Below, piece by piece: positions 1-7,861 of a DNA stretch of 41,621 nt; within the stretch, counting starts at the first letter, position 1; every line of letters starts with the position of its first letter. The DNA lies in contig JAKSDK010000918.1 of NCBI GenBank assembly GCA_022360095.1, positions 1-41,621 of the forward strand, in the 5' to 3' direction. Source of the stretch: Phycisphaerales bacterium. Its GTDB lineage: Bacteria > Planctomycetota > Phycisphaerae > UBA1845 > UTPLA1. The notes below the pieces were generated by a model. That model saw nothing but the letters and a program-made list of their open reading frames with translations, did not search any database and was not told where the DNA came from. Both the position numbers and the translations under genes were made by a program.

Positions 1-549
1 ATGGATATTGAAGCGGCGATTGAACGCTACTCCAAGGCTAACAATTCTCTCGGATTGCGAGGGGGCTTAGGCGGAACCAACGCAGAAGCAGCGTTTCAGC
101 TTGCGTTTGATTATCTCAAAGATGCGGTCAAGCAAGAGAAATTTCGAGATTCTTTTCCAGCGATGTTATTCCACCTTACGGACGGCATGAGCCACACCGA
201 CGCGACGGCACTTGCAGAACGAATCAAGCAACTTCAAACGCAAGATGGAAATGTGTTGATTGCCAACGCTTACATCGGCACAAAAACAAATCTGAGTTAT
301 CAAGGCCCGGAAGATTTCCCCGGTTACTTGGATGCGAGCGAAGCCGGGCCGAGCGACGACAACATCAGGTTATTCAATATGTCAAGTGAAGTTCCTGCGT
401 CGATTCGTGCAGACTTGAAAGAGCGGCAAATCTTTCCGCAGCTTCGAGAAGGCTCACGGTTGTTCTTTGATGTGAGGACGAAGCAACAGCTAAAGCACGC
501 GATTCAAGTTGTGGGAAGCATTGCCCCTGGTGACAGGACGGAAAGGTAA
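1..549 (+). CDS. von Willebrand factor A domain protein, TerY-like (5' end cut by window)
   Basis: C-terminal 182 residues of a vWA-fold protein; the reading frame is open at the first base, so the true start lies outside the window. Two of the metal-ion-dependent adhesion site elements are visible: the Thr element in GGTNAEAAF (about residues 24-32) and the Asp element in HLTDG (about 58-62). The first element (DxSxS) should lie upstream. The gene ends 3 bp before a PP2C phosphatase gene that is followed directly by a protein kinase gene. The vWA-PP2C-kinase order matches the TerY-P triad known from tellurium-resistance and stress-related loci, where the vWA protein is thought to be a scaffold or phosphorylation target. 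No signal peptide or membrane segment is visible in this part. Family assignment is fairly sure; the function in this cell is inferred. Confidence 0.75.
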   Translation: MDIEAAIERYSKANNSLGLRGGLGGTNAEAAFQLAFDYLKDAVKQEKFRDSFPAMLFHLTDGMSHTDATALAERIKQLQTQDGNVLIANAYIGTKTNLSYQGPEDFPGYLDASEAGPSDDNIRLFNMSSEVPASIRADLKERQIFPQLREGSRLFFDVRTKQQLKHAIQVVGSIAPGDRTER

Positions 550-552
550 TCC

Positions 553-1692
553 ATGCCTGAAGCGGCTAGAAAAATATTTGATGCCTTGTGCGTTGTTTCT
601 CCCTATTGCCTTGGCAATGAAGAGAAGAATCAGGATAGGGTTGGCTGGTATCCTGCTGTTGGTGTTGCCTCTCTTGGCGACGGGGTGACGACTTCTGCTC
701 GCAGCGGTGAAGCTGCTGAGACTGCGGTTAATCTGAGTCCGATTCTTCGGCGGAATGCAAGAGAAGGGATAAAGGCGATAAGTGATTTGCTTTTCACTCG
801 TCGTCTGGAAGCACAACACGCACCGATACAACTTCCTGAACATGCCTCATCGACGATGAGACCGATGTTGGAGCACGCAGCCAGGGAGCAACTTTCAAAA
901 TCATTTCAGACAACGCTTGTTTCGTTATGCCTCACGCCTGGGGATGAGAATGTTGTTGTTGATGGCGTGGTGTGCGGCGACTCCGCGTTTTTTGTTTTTG
1001 ATGCTGACGGGACATTACTCGCTTCCTCGCTGGCGTGTGATATTCCTGTGGGTGATTCAGATGACGCGGATACGATGAGGGTTTGCCTTGGTGATGAGCT
1101 TCTTATCAAGATTGTTTCGCATCTCTCAGAGCATCCCGGCCTTGCGGATAAAGCTGAGATTCGTTCGCAGCATATTGATAGGTGGTTTGTGTGCAAAGTC
1201 CTCGACAAATGCAACAACAACGGTTCAAAAAAGCGGCAGGGAGCAGGGAGCATCGTGTTAAAGAAGGATGAACCGATCCTCGTGCCTGGTTATCTTGTCG
1301 GTCAATATCTTTCGCCGAACTCCGGGCACTATCCGAAAATCTGGTTTTCAGAAACGATTCGCCTACTCTCAACGCCGCCTCCGACAACATCTTTCAATAG
1401 TCCTGGTTCTGCAACTGCCGTTCTTCCCGACCAAGTTGATAGCAAACTGTGGAGAGAATACCGAGAGCAATTTCCGTTGGATTCACATTTTGTCCTCGGT
1501 AGTGATGGTTTCTACGGGAGTTTTGATTCTCCATCTGAATTGTGGGCGTGGTTGCAGAGGCATGAAACGCAACTCAGAAATCAGCAACAGGCAAGTGTGA
1601 TGAAAGCGTTACATACTCAGCTTCACGCCAAGCGGAACGACGATGATATTTCGTTTGTGTGGGTGTATCCGATGAATCGTGAGGCACGCTAA
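553..1692 (+). CDS. PP2C-type serine/threonine phosphatase of the TerY-P triad
   Basis: A 379-residue cytoplasmic protein with the metal-binding motifs of PP2C phosphatases in order: NQDRVGW and ASLGDGV near residues 27-45, GDSAFFVFD near 143-151, LGSDGF near 315-320 and DDDISFVWV near 363-371. The C-terminal Asp-Asp pair and the two GD/DG motifs supply the usual Mn/Mg ligands. It is expected to remove phosphate from Ser/Thr on the partner vWA protein or the kinase. Start is ATG 3 bp after the vWA stop, with GGAAAGG upstream as ribosome binding site. The stop codon abuts the kinase ATG, so the three genes are almost certainly one transcript. A roughly 80-residue loop between the third and fourth motifs is longer than in minimal PP2C enzymes. 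Codon use is more A+T-rich than in genes right of the tmRNA. Confidence 0.8.
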   Translation: MPEAARKIFDALCVVSPYCLGNEEKNQDRVGWYPAVGVASLGDGVTTSARSGEAAETAVNLSPILRRNAREGIKAISDLLFTRRLEAQHAPIQLPEHASSTMRPMLEHAAREQLSKSFQTTLVSLCLTPGDENVVVDGVVCGDSAFFVFDADGTLLASSLACDIPVGDSDDADTMRVCLGDELLIKIVSHLSEHPGLADKAEIRSQHIDRWFVCKVLDKCNNNGSKKRQGAGSIVLKKDEPILVPGYLVGQYLSPNSGHYPKIWFSETIRLLSTPPPTTSFNSPGSATAVLPDQVDSKLWREYREQFPLDSHFVLGSDGFYGSFDSPSELWAWLQRHETQLRNQQQASVMKALHTQLHAKRNDDDISFVWVYPMNREAR

Positions 1693-2877
1693 ATGTTCAA
1701 GTGGCTACGAAGATCAATACAATTTCTTCATGCTGACGAAACACAGGTTTTTGACGCTGACGATGTTGTCAAAAATTGGCTTAAATCACAAAAGCCTGCT
1801 CTGATTGGCAACAAATTGCTCAGACCGATAGAGCATCGTTTTGTGAACGGCACGCCGCTTTCAACAGAAGGTGGTCAAGCCAAAGTTTTTTATCTCGAAT
1901 CAGAGCAAGACAACACGCGATGGATTCTCAAGAAATTCAAACAAGGTCAAGGTCTCGATGATAGCTACCTTAAAACAGTTGGCCAGGTGCTTCCGAATCA
2001 TCCGAGTTTTCAATCAGGGACAGACCGTTCTATCTTGTCATCGAACAGCATTGATACGACGAACGGTTACTATCACAACGATGCTCTCAAACGGTGGCTA
2101 GATGGTTCTGTGCTCACACCTTGCGTCGTCGGTAGCGATTGGTCGTTTGTAGCTGACGAACTCCGTGAGGGTGATTGTGTGCTTGACAAACAGCAACGGC
2201 TGACGCTTTGCCGCAAACTGTCAGAAATAGTACGAGAGCTAGAAAAAAATAATTGTGCTCATCGTGATTTGTCATGCGGCAATGTGTTTATTTGCCTTGA
2301 TACGTTGGACGTAGTGCTGATTGATTTTGATGGCGTCTTTCATCCAAACCTTGTCGTGCCTTTCCGGACAACATGCGGAAGCGAGGGATACATTGCTCCG
2401 TTTGTGTATGAGCATGGAAGCGCGAATGTGCGGACAACGTGGTGTACTCACGCTGACCGATTTGCTCTCGCGTTGCTGAACGTTGAGTTTCTTTTGTTGG
2501 GTAAAGGTTCGCCGTTGACGTTTGATGGCGGGATGTTCGACCAGGATGAACTGTGTTCTCGGCATGGGAAGCAGCTCGGCGAGATCGGTCATAAACTCGC
2601 GTCAGAATATCCGAAAGCGTTCTCCTTATTCGATGCTGCTCTTAACAGCAACGACTTCTCCTGCTGTCCCTCGCCTGATGCGTGGATAGCGTTTTGCGAT
2701 TCCGCTCTCAACGAAAAAGTACCCTCGTTGAGCGAGTTGGAAGCTGTTGACACAGGTTTCTTTGATGCGGTGTTGCAGAAAATCAGGGCGGCGAAATTAC
2801 CTCGCGTGGCAAGTGTTTCACTTCCCGACGATCCATGGGCCTGTGAAAATGGACGTTTGTCTGAAACAACTAAATGA
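1693..2877 (+). CDS. Protein kinase of the TerY-P triad
   Basis: A 394-residue eukaryotic-type kinase. The candidate ATP-anchoring Lys is in WILKKF (about residue 77), the catalytic loop is HRDLSCGNVF (about 191-200), the metal-binding motif is LIDFDG (about 210-215) and the activation-segment end reads GSEGYIAP, a variant of GTxxYxAPE. The HRDLS...N form resembles the kinases found with vWA and PP2C genes rather than membrane PknB-type kinases, and there is no transmembrane segment. It starts directly after the phosphatase stop codon, consistent with translational coupling. The 3' end overlaps the next gene by 29 bp. The likely role is to phosphorylate the vWA partner, with PP2C reversing this; substrates are unknown. 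Confidence is high for the kinase fold and moderate for the system role. Confidence 0.82.
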   Translation: MFKWLRRSIQFLHADETQVFDADDVVKNWLKSQKPALIGNKLLRPIEHRFVNGTPLSTEGGQAKVFYLESEQDNTRWILKKFKQGQGLDDSYLKTVGQVLPNHPSFQSGTDRSILSSNSIDTTNGYYHNDALKRWLDGSVLTPCVVGSDWSFVADELREGDCVLDKQQRLTLCRKLSEIVRELEKNNCAHRDLSCGNVFICLDTLDVVLIDFDGVFHPNLVVPFRTTCGSEGYIAPFVYEHGSANVRTTWCTHADRFALALLNVEFLLLGKGSPLTFDGGMFDQDELCSRHGKQLGEIGHKLASEYPKAFSLFDAALNSNDFSCCPSPDAWIAFCDSALNEKVPSLSELEAVDTGFFDAVLQKIRAAKLPRVASVSLPDDPWACENGRLSETTK

Positions 2878-3094
2878 TCCGTGTACATCCGCAGAATTGG
2901 CGAAAGTGCTGCGAAAATCGCCGAAAACCGTAGTTGATTGGTGCCAAGAGAGGGCATACACTCAGATCCCATGTTTTCGACTCGGCAACCGATGGTATCA
3001 CCGTGTTCCCGAGTTGATACGTTGGCTCAATGGGATCAAGAGTGGTCGAATCAAGTTTCGCCGTAAACCTCGCGTCTCCGGAGAAAGGAGATGA
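2849..3094 (+). CDS. Excisionase-like helix-turn-helix DNA-binding protein
   Basis: An 81-residue basic protein starting at an ATG inside the 3' end of the kinase gene. Residues about 12-35 (TSAELAKVLRKSPKTVVDW) form a MerR/Xis-type winged helix-turn-helix, followed by a FRLGNRWYHRVPELIRWL segment that matches the wing and last helix of AlpA/excisionase-family proteins. The C-terminus is rich in Arg and Lys. It sits 3 bp before a tyrosine recombinase gene, the normal place for a recombination directionality factor. An alternative role is transcriptional control of the integrase. A longer in-frame reading exists upstream, but it would lie entirely inside the kinase gene and is not preferred. 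Confidence 0.65.
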   Translation: MDVCLKQLNDPCTSAELAKVLRKSPKTVVDWCQERAYTQIPCFRLGNRWYHRVPELIRWLNGIKSGRIKFRRKPRVSGERR

Positions 3095-3097
3095 GGT

Positions 3098-4405
3098 ATG
3101 GCGAGAAAGGAGAAGCAATCAGGTAAATGGATAAAATCCGAACGAGTGGGCAACGTGACGCTGTTTCTCACGAAGCGAAGCCCGTTTTGGTGGATGTATT
3201 GGACGGAAGGTGATTATCCTTCTGTTCGCGATTCATCACGCAAGACAGGGCGTCGTCCACGGGAGCGTTTCAAGAGCACGAGGGAAACGGACTTGGCGTT
3301 GGCTCGGTTAATGGCGACGCGGAAAAACGACGAGTTGTTCAAGCAACGGGCGTTTCCTGAAACCGTTGAAAGGAAATGCCGCCACGACCCGATCGAATCG
3401 GTCATCGTTGATTTCGTCGCATATTTGCAAAACCTTGACCGGAGCCATGATTACATCAGGAACATCAAGTCTCGCCTTTTGTATCTTGCTCAGTGGATGT
3501 CGCACCGTGAGTTGTCGAATGTTCAGGACGTAACCCCACGGGTGTTGAGCCAGTTTGCCAAGGACTTGCGGGATACGCGGAAAGTGAAGGCCGCGACGAT
3601 CAATGATTATCTTGATGCGGTTCATTGCTTTTTCGGGTATGTGATTTTCAAGCGACGGCTTGTTACTGGTCCTAATCCAGCCGCGACTGGACGGCAGGCA
3701 GAACTGGATCGCTTCCCGGAGCATACGGCCCGGCCTCCGACGATCTACCCGGATCAAATAAACGCGATAATCGAAGTCGCCAATAAGCATTTTGATCGGC
3801 AGATCGCCAACTTGGTTGTGTTCGTGTGCGAGGGTGGTTTTCGGTTTCAAGAGTTGCAGTTTCTCCAGGTCGGCGACATCAACCTTGCCGGGCGAGAGAT
3901 TGTCCTGGACGTGAAGCGGCCTAATCTGACGCGGGTCCGTCCTGAATTACAACGGCGTTGTCTTTCTGCTGATGGCTTGTGGATTCCGAAAAGCCGAGCT
4001 GGTCGTCGGCCGGTGCATGTCACGGATCGGTTGGCGACGGTGATTCAGCGGATGGGGCTTGGCGAGCCGTCGGATTGGGTGTTCGTCAATCAGGCAGGGA
4101 ATCAGATCGCTGAGAACAAGACCCTGCAACGGTTGAAAAAATATGCCCTTGAAGGCGACGTCTTGGTCGAGACCCATCCAAGCACTGGGAAACCCTGGTC
4201 ACGGATCAAGTGGCATTGGCTTCGGCACTTCCACCGCACTCGTGCTCACGCCTGTAAGATCAGGCGGGACGTGTCCAAGGTTGCGATGGGCCATGCTGGC
4301 GATTCAATCCATGACCACTATCGAGGTCTGGATAGTTTTGTATTCCACGAGGAATATGAGAAATTCGACAGCGGGATTGACGATGCGTTGCTCAGGACGA
4401 AATGA
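3098..4405 (+). CDS. Tyrosine recombinase (phage-type integrase)
   Basis: A 435-residue site-specific recombinase. The N-terminal part (about 1-110) looks like an arm-binding region, a SAM-like core-binding domain spans about 110-210, and the catalytic domain fills the rest. Catalytic residues are visible: first Arg in CEGGFRFQEL, Lys in the KSRAGRRPVHV segment, HxxR in WHWLRHF, second His in MGHAGDS and the Tyr nucleophile in DHY. All are intact, so the protein should be active. Start ATG has a GGAGATGAGG ribosome binding site; the preceding gene stops 3 bp upstream. It ends 84 bp from the 3' end of ssrA, the typical geometry of an island integrated into a tmRNA gene. Confidence 0.9.
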   Translation: MARKEKQSGKWIKSERVGNVTLFLTKRSPFWWMYWTEGDYPSVRDSSRKTGRRPRERFKSTRETDLALARLMATRKNDELFKQRAFPETVERKCRHDPIESVIVDFVAYLQNLDRSHDYIRNIKSRLLYLAQWMSHRELSNVQDVTPRVLSQFAKDLRDTRKVKAATINDYLDAVHCFFGYVIFKRRLVTGPNPAATGRQAELDRFPEHTARPPTIYPDQINAIIEVANKHFDRQIANLVVFVCEGGFRFQELQFLQVGDINLAGREIVLDVKRPNLTRVRPELQRRCLSADGLWIPKSRAGRRPVHVTDRLATVIQRMGLGEPSDWVFVNQAGNQIAENKTLQRLKKYALEGDVLVETHPSTGKPWSRIKWHWLRHFHRTRAHACKIRRDVSKVAMGHAGDSIHDHYRGLDSFVFHEEYEKFDSGIDDALLRTK

Positions 4406-4445
4406 CCGTCGTTCGGATGTTCTATCGTGTACTGGTCGAGTACTC

Positions 4446-4478
4446 GTTTTTGAGCGTTGTAAGATTTGCTCAAAAAAC
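4446..4478. repeat. Inverted repeat at the island/tmRNA junction
   Basis: The arms GTTTTTGAGC and GCTCAAAAAAC, separated by 12 nt, give nine consecutive base pairs. The repeat lies between the integrase stop and the tmRNA 3' end. It has no classic U-tract after the stem on either strand, so it is not a convincing intrinsic terminator. It may be part of the integrase binding region next to the attachment core. That role is inferred from position only. Confidence 0.4.
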
Positions 4479-4488
4479 AAGTTAGAAT

Positions 4489-4841
4489 TGGAGGCGGCGG
4501 GAATCGAACCCGCGTCCCGAAGCACTTCAAGAAAGGCCTCTACGTGCGTAGTCGATTGATTAAGTCTCGACCCTCGCGACGCCAATCGACAGGCTCCGCC
4601 GGGGTCCAACTCGACGATTGTCTCGTCCTCACGCGGCCGAGTAGCGCGATCGGACCAGCCTGCTGCGTACCGTCGCCCCGCCTAGCAGGCGTTGGCGGTT
4701 TGACGGGCGGCAACTTTAGGCCGCCATGCGCAACTGAGAGTTGGCATGTAAAGTTTTTTGCCAGGTGTTTTACGAGGCCTCCTGACAACCTCGGCACGCC
4801 ACCTTTCCATCAACTTGCCCGGTCGAATCCAATTCGCCCCC
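4489..4841 (-). ncRNA. ssrA: Transfer-messenger RNA (tmRNA), one-piece
   Basis: The tRNA-like ends are clear. The RNA begins GGGGGCG and ends CGCCTCC plus discriminator A, giving a 7-bp acceptor stem. The T-arm reads GCGGG-TTCGATT-CCCGC, and the 5' part carries the conserved GGATTCGAC element just after the acceptor stem. CCA is not encoded; ATT follows the discriminator. tmRNA rescues ribosomes stalled on broken mRNAs by acting first as alanyl-tRNA and then as template for a degradation tag, together with SmpB. Length is about 353 nt, normal for a one-piece tmRNA. The 3' end faces the integrase of the neighbouring island, so this end is the probable attachment site and has been regenerated by the insertion. 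Confidence 0.93.
4716..4745 (-). other. tmRNA tag-peptide reading frame
   Basis: Within the tmRNA, a frame of nine codons and a TAA stop reads A-N-S-Q-L-R-M-A-A. The hydrophobic-Ala-Ala ending is what ClpXP-type proteases recognise on tagged proteins. The stop codon lies inside a GGCGGC/GCCGCC hairpin, matching helix 5 of known tmRNAs, where the tag stop is normally found. Another frame ending in A-N-A-C runs longer and lacks an AA end, so it is less likely. The resume codon GCC is inferred, not proved. Confidence 0.6.
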
Positions 4842-4860
4842 GGTGGTTGACATTTCATGA

Positions 4861-4889
4861 ATTGTAGTCGCCTGATTGGAGTTCGCAAA
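4861..4889 (-). promoter_or_regulatory. Candidate ssrA promoter
   Basis: On the minus strand a -10 box TACAAT (4861-4866) is preceded after 17 nt by TTTGCG (4884-4889) as a weak -35. The implied start lies about a dozen bases before the mature 5' end, as expected for a precursor trimmed by RNase P. Confidence 0.45.
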
Positions 4890-4969
4890 GCTCTTGGATC
4901 GTGCGAGAGATGTTCCAATCAGAGCCGCACCCGTGATAACATTTTGCCAAAATTCTCAATGAAGGGTGG

Positions 4970-4994
4970 CATGGCCAAGCGAAGCACGGCCATG
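4970..4994. repeat. REP-like palindrome
   Basis: CATGGCC and GGCCATG flank an 11-nt centre containing GCGAAGC. The outer arms pair over 7 bp and the centre can form a small GC stem around GAA. The shape resembles dispersed extragenic palindromes, but only one copy was noticed in this window, so the class is uncertain. Confidence 0.25.
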
Positions 4995-5183
4995 TCAGTG
5001 ACCATCGCGCTAGAAAAACCAGATCCCCGACCGTCAAGGGAAGGGTAGGCGCACGCTGCAAAGCCCGCGCCAGACCGTCGGGTGACCGTGGCCGCTCCGA
5101 CCGTTTTCCCGCTTCAATTCGGTGGCCCCTTTCCTTGGGACGCCCACCGCTTCCTCACGGGCGCGGTTTCGAAAGCCGTGTGT

Positions 5184-6038
5184 TTATCGTGGTTTTTTTC
5201 GCAGAAAACGACGGCCGCCGAGGACGACAAGGTAGACCAGGCCGGCCAGCGCGATCGTGGTTGCGCCGGTTGGCAGGTCGGAATCGAAGCTGAGGGCCAA
5301 ACCGCCCGTGGTCAATGCCATGCTGAGGGCAGATGCCATGAGCATCATCTGCCAGAGGGTGCGGGAAAAATGGCCTGCAATGGCAACGGGCAAGGTCAGC
5401 AGGGCGATCACCATCACGATGCCGACCACAGAGATGAGCAACACGACGGTGAGCGCGGTCAGGCCGAGCAACGCCAGGTAATAGAGCTCGACCGGGAGTC
5501 CACGGAGTCTGGCGAATTCGTCGTCGAAACAGACGGCGAGAAACTGATTGTAAAAAACCAGGCCGGCGAGCACGACGACGATGTCAAGAATGACAAGCAC
5601 CTGAAGGTCAAAGTCTCGAACCATGAGAAAGTTGCCGAACAGATAACTCATGAGATCGGAGTTGTATCCTGGGGTTTTGAACAGGAACAGAATGCCGATC
5701 GCCATGCCGATCGCCCAGAGGGCGCCGATCACGGTGTCCTCTCGCTCCCTGGCTCTCAGGCTGACGAGACCGATGATCATGGCGGCGATGATGGCCGCGA
5801 CGAGAGCGCCGAGGATCGGCTCGGCCCACGTCCATCCGTAAACTTCCTGAAAATAGAGGGCTGCTCCCATCCCGCCGAGGACGCAATGTGCAATGCCGCC
5901 GGCGATGTAGGTGATACGCCGCGTGACGACATAGGTGCCGACCACACCACAGGCAATGCTGGCAAGAATGGCGGAGAGGAGCGCGTTCCTCAGGAACGAG
6001 TGCTCGGTCAACGCATTGAAGAAATCAGACATCGGCAT
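5184..6038 (-). CDS. znuB: Zinc/manganese ABC transporter permease (ZnuB-like)
   Basis: A 284-residue integral membrane protein of the ABC-3 family with about eight hydrophobic segments spread over its whole length (for example LLSAILASIACGVVGTYVV near the start and a long one near 190-215). It forms the membrane channel of a metal importer in the inner membrane. Conserved features of the family include the GGIAHCVLGGMG stretch (about 47-58) and EDTVIGALWAIGMAIG (about 99-114), which contact the ATPase and line the path. It is the last gene of a three-gene minus-strand operon with the ATPase and the metal-binding lipoprotein. A second ATG two codons in is also possible as start. Mn cannot be excluded as substrate; zinc is favoured by the partner protein. 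Confidence 0.9.
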   Translation of the reverse strand: MPMSDFFNALTEHSFLRNALLSAILASIACGVVGTYVVTRRITYIAGGIAHCVLGGMGAALYFQEVYGWTWAEPILGALVAAIIAAMIIGLVSLRAREREDTVIGALWAIGMAIGILFLFKTPGYNSDLMSYLFGNFLMVRDFDLQVLVILDIVVVLAGLVFYNQFLAVCFDDEFARLRGLPVELYYLALLGLTALTVVLLISVVGIVMVIALLTLPVAIAGHFSRTLWQMMLMASALSMALTTGGLALSFDSDLPTGATTIALAGLVYLVVLGGRRFLRKKPR

Positions 6039-6087
6039 CTCTACTCAGGCGAAATCAAACGGCATCCTAAGCGGTCATTTCAGTTGC

Positions 6088-6831
6088 CTAGCACCCGCTG
6101 TTGTGGGCGTGTTCGTGCATGATCATTCGCATATCTCGTCCATACATTTCACTGATGAAATCACCGGCGATTTCTTTGACCGGGTGCATGTCAACGCTTC
6201 GATTGACACAGACCACCGTTTTTACAAATTTGGAGACGAAGGCGACGTCGTGAGAGACGAGCACCACCGTCATTTCACGATTCAAGTTGTTCAGCAGTTC
6301 ATACAGATCGTTTTGTGAGCCGAGGTCCAGATTTGAGGTCGGTTCGTCCAGGAGCAGCAAATCCGGCTCGCAGGCAAGGGCCCGGGCGATCAAAACCCGC
6401 TGCCGTTGACCGCCGGAGAGGGACGAGAATGGCCGAGACCGCAAATCGCGCAGGCCGACGGTTTCAAGGGCCTCCCGGGCCTTGGCCCGATTGGCGCGGC
6501 CGTAGGGGCCGAGCGTCGTATGGCCCAATCGTCCCATTAGCACGACGTCGAGTACGCTGACGGGAAACTGAAGATCAAGTTGAGCGTGCTGCGGCATGTA
6601 GCCGATTCTGTTTCGGGCCTGTTTTGTCGGCATGCCGAAGATTCGGATGTTGCCCTCGGTGGGTTCCAGCAGCCCGAGCATGAGTTTCAAGAGCGTGGTT
6701 TTTCCGCCGCCGTTGGGGCCGATGATGCAAGCGAAATCATTTTGCGTGATTTTGACCGATGCTCGGCTTAGGACCAGACTCGGTCCGTATGCAAACGAAA
6801 CATTTTCGACCTGAATGACATCGGATTCCAT
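6088..6831 (-). CDS. znuC: Zinc/manganese ABC transporter ATP-binding protein (ZnuC-like)
   Basis: A 247-residue ABC ATPase. Walker A is GPNGGGKTTL (about 38-47), the Q-loop is in YMPQHAQLD, the signature is LSGGQRQR (about 139-146), Walker B is LLLLDEPT (about 158-165) and the H-loop His is in VVLVSHDVAF. It powers import through the neighbouring permease. It lies 26 bp downstream of the lipoprotein gene and 49 bp upstream of the permease gene, all on the minus strand. The C-terminal tail carries several His residues (HEHAHNSG), a metal-binding-looking end also seen in some zinc-system ATPases. Confidence 0.92.
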   Translation of the reverse strand: MESDVIQVENVSFAYGPSLVLSRASVKITQNDFACIIGPNGGGKTTLLKLMLGLLEPTEGNIRIFGMPTKQARNRIGYMPQHAQLDLQFPVSVLDVVLMGRLGHTTLGPYGRANRAKAREALETVGLRDLRSRPFSSLSGGQRQRVLIARALACEPDLLLLDEPTSNLDLGSQNDLYELLNNLNREMTVVLVSHDVAFVSKFVKTVVCVNRSVDMHPVKEIAGDFISEMYGRDMRMIMHEHAHNSGC

Positions 6832-6857
6832 CGACCCACTCGGTTTCTGTGCCGCAC

Positions 6858-7841
6858 TTAAGGCCGCGGCTCTGATTTGAGCTTGCGTTTATCCCGATTA
6901 GCGACCTGAGACAAGGAAGGTTGTCGCTCAAGTGACCTCGCGATTTCGGCGGCCAGGTCTTCGAGATTGCGAAGATAGTGTCTTTCCAATGGGTCGATGG
7001 GAACAACACTTCCGCCGATGGCCTCCGCCACGGCCTTGGCGCTATTCGATGCAAACTGCTTCTGGACGAAGATGAGCCTGACGCCGGTTTTTTGGGCATG
7101 ATCGATCAATCTAACCAGTTGTCTCGGCCCGGCTTCCTTGCCCGCGGTTTCGATCGCCACCTGTGTAAGTCCGTATGCATCGGCGAAGTAACCGAAGGCC
7201 GGGTGAAAGACGAAGAACTCTTTGCCTGTCAGAGGTGCCAGAAGTTCGGAGATCCTTCTGTGGACGTTGTCCAGATCGGCGTGAAAGGCTGAGAGATTTC
7301 GATCATAGTCGTCGGCGTGGTTCGGGTCCGCCCTTTTCAAGGCCTCGCAGATCGTTTGAGTCTGAACCTTGACGAGCATCGGATCCAGCCAGATGTGAGG
7401 ATCGTGTGTGCCGGTGCAACCGTGATCGTCATGAGCATGGGTTTCGCCGGCCATGTGACGCAGCTTGATGCCCTCGCGGGTATCGACAATTTCAAGCTTT
7501 GGATGCGTTTCGGCCAGCTTTTTCAGGAGGCGATCTTCGATGGCCACGCCGATTCGAAAGAACAGGCTGCATCGGCTGAGTTCGATTAATTGTCCAGGTG
7601 TCGGATCGTACGTACCGTGCGACTGGCCGGGGCCGACGAGAACATGGGGTTCGACGTGTGGTCCGCCGATGCGCTCTACAAAATAGGCCTGAGGCAAAAT
7701 GCTGACGGCAACCTTCAGCGTTGCCTTGGAAGTCTCCGAAGGCGAGGGTTCGCAGCCTGTGCCGGTCCCGATAACAACGCCCAGCAGAACGCATGCAAAG
7801 TGACTGAGTTGCTTTGGCATTCGGAGCGATCGAAAGGGCAC
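6858..7841 (-). CDS. znuA: Zinc-binding lipoprotein of an ABC importer (ZnuA-like)
   Basis: A 327-residue periplasmic-side solute-binding protein. The N-terminus has a hydrophobic signal ending in GTGTGC with Cys30 as likely lipid-anchored residue. Metal ligands typical of cluster A-I proteins are visible: His75 in SHGTYDP, a His-rich loop at about 129-149 containing six His, a His in FHPAFGYF and an Asp in VPIDPLE. The His-rich loop is typical of zinc rather than manganese members. The start is GTG, chosen because GGGAGG sits 8 nt upstream; the ATG seven codons in has no such site. It is the first gene of the operon and lies behind a palindromic operator-like sequence. Confidence 0.9.
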   Translation of the reverse strand: MPFRSLRMPKQLSHFACVLLGVVIGTGTGCEPSPSETSKATLKVAVSILPQAYFVERIGGPHVEPHVLVGPGQSHGTYDPTPGQLIELSRCSLFFRIGVAIEDRLLKKLAETHPKLEIVDTREGIKLRHMAGETHAHDDHGCTGTHDPHIWLDPMLVKVQTQTICEALKRADPNHADDYDRNLSAFHADLDNVHRRISELLAPLTGKEFFVFHPAFGYFADAYGLTQVAIETAGKEAGPRQLVRLIDHAQKTGVRLIFVQKQFASNSAKAVAEAIGGSVVPIDPLERHYLRNLEDLAAEIARSLERQPSLSQVANRDKRKLKSEPRP

Positions 7842-7861
7842 AACGCCAACCTCCCTTCAAG

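Larger units (their letters stand above)
4842..5183. other. Intergenic region between ssrA and the zinc-transporter operon
   Basis: About 340 bp with no convincing gene. It holds the ssrA promoter on its left edge and a hairpin CATGGCC/GGCCATG (4970-4994) in the middle. Short open frames here have no plausible start signals or domain content. No terminator with a U-tract was found for the zinc operon that ends at 5184. Confidence 0.5.

Noticed and set aside
4441..4480. Inverted repeat as intrinsic terminator of the tmRNA or integrase
   Set aside because: The stem is rich in A-U pairs and no U-tract follows on either strand.
5082..6122. Long plus-strand reading frame over the zinc permease
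   Set aside because: It is antisense to znuB, low in complexity and full of charged repeats, as expected for a shadow of a membrane-protein gene.
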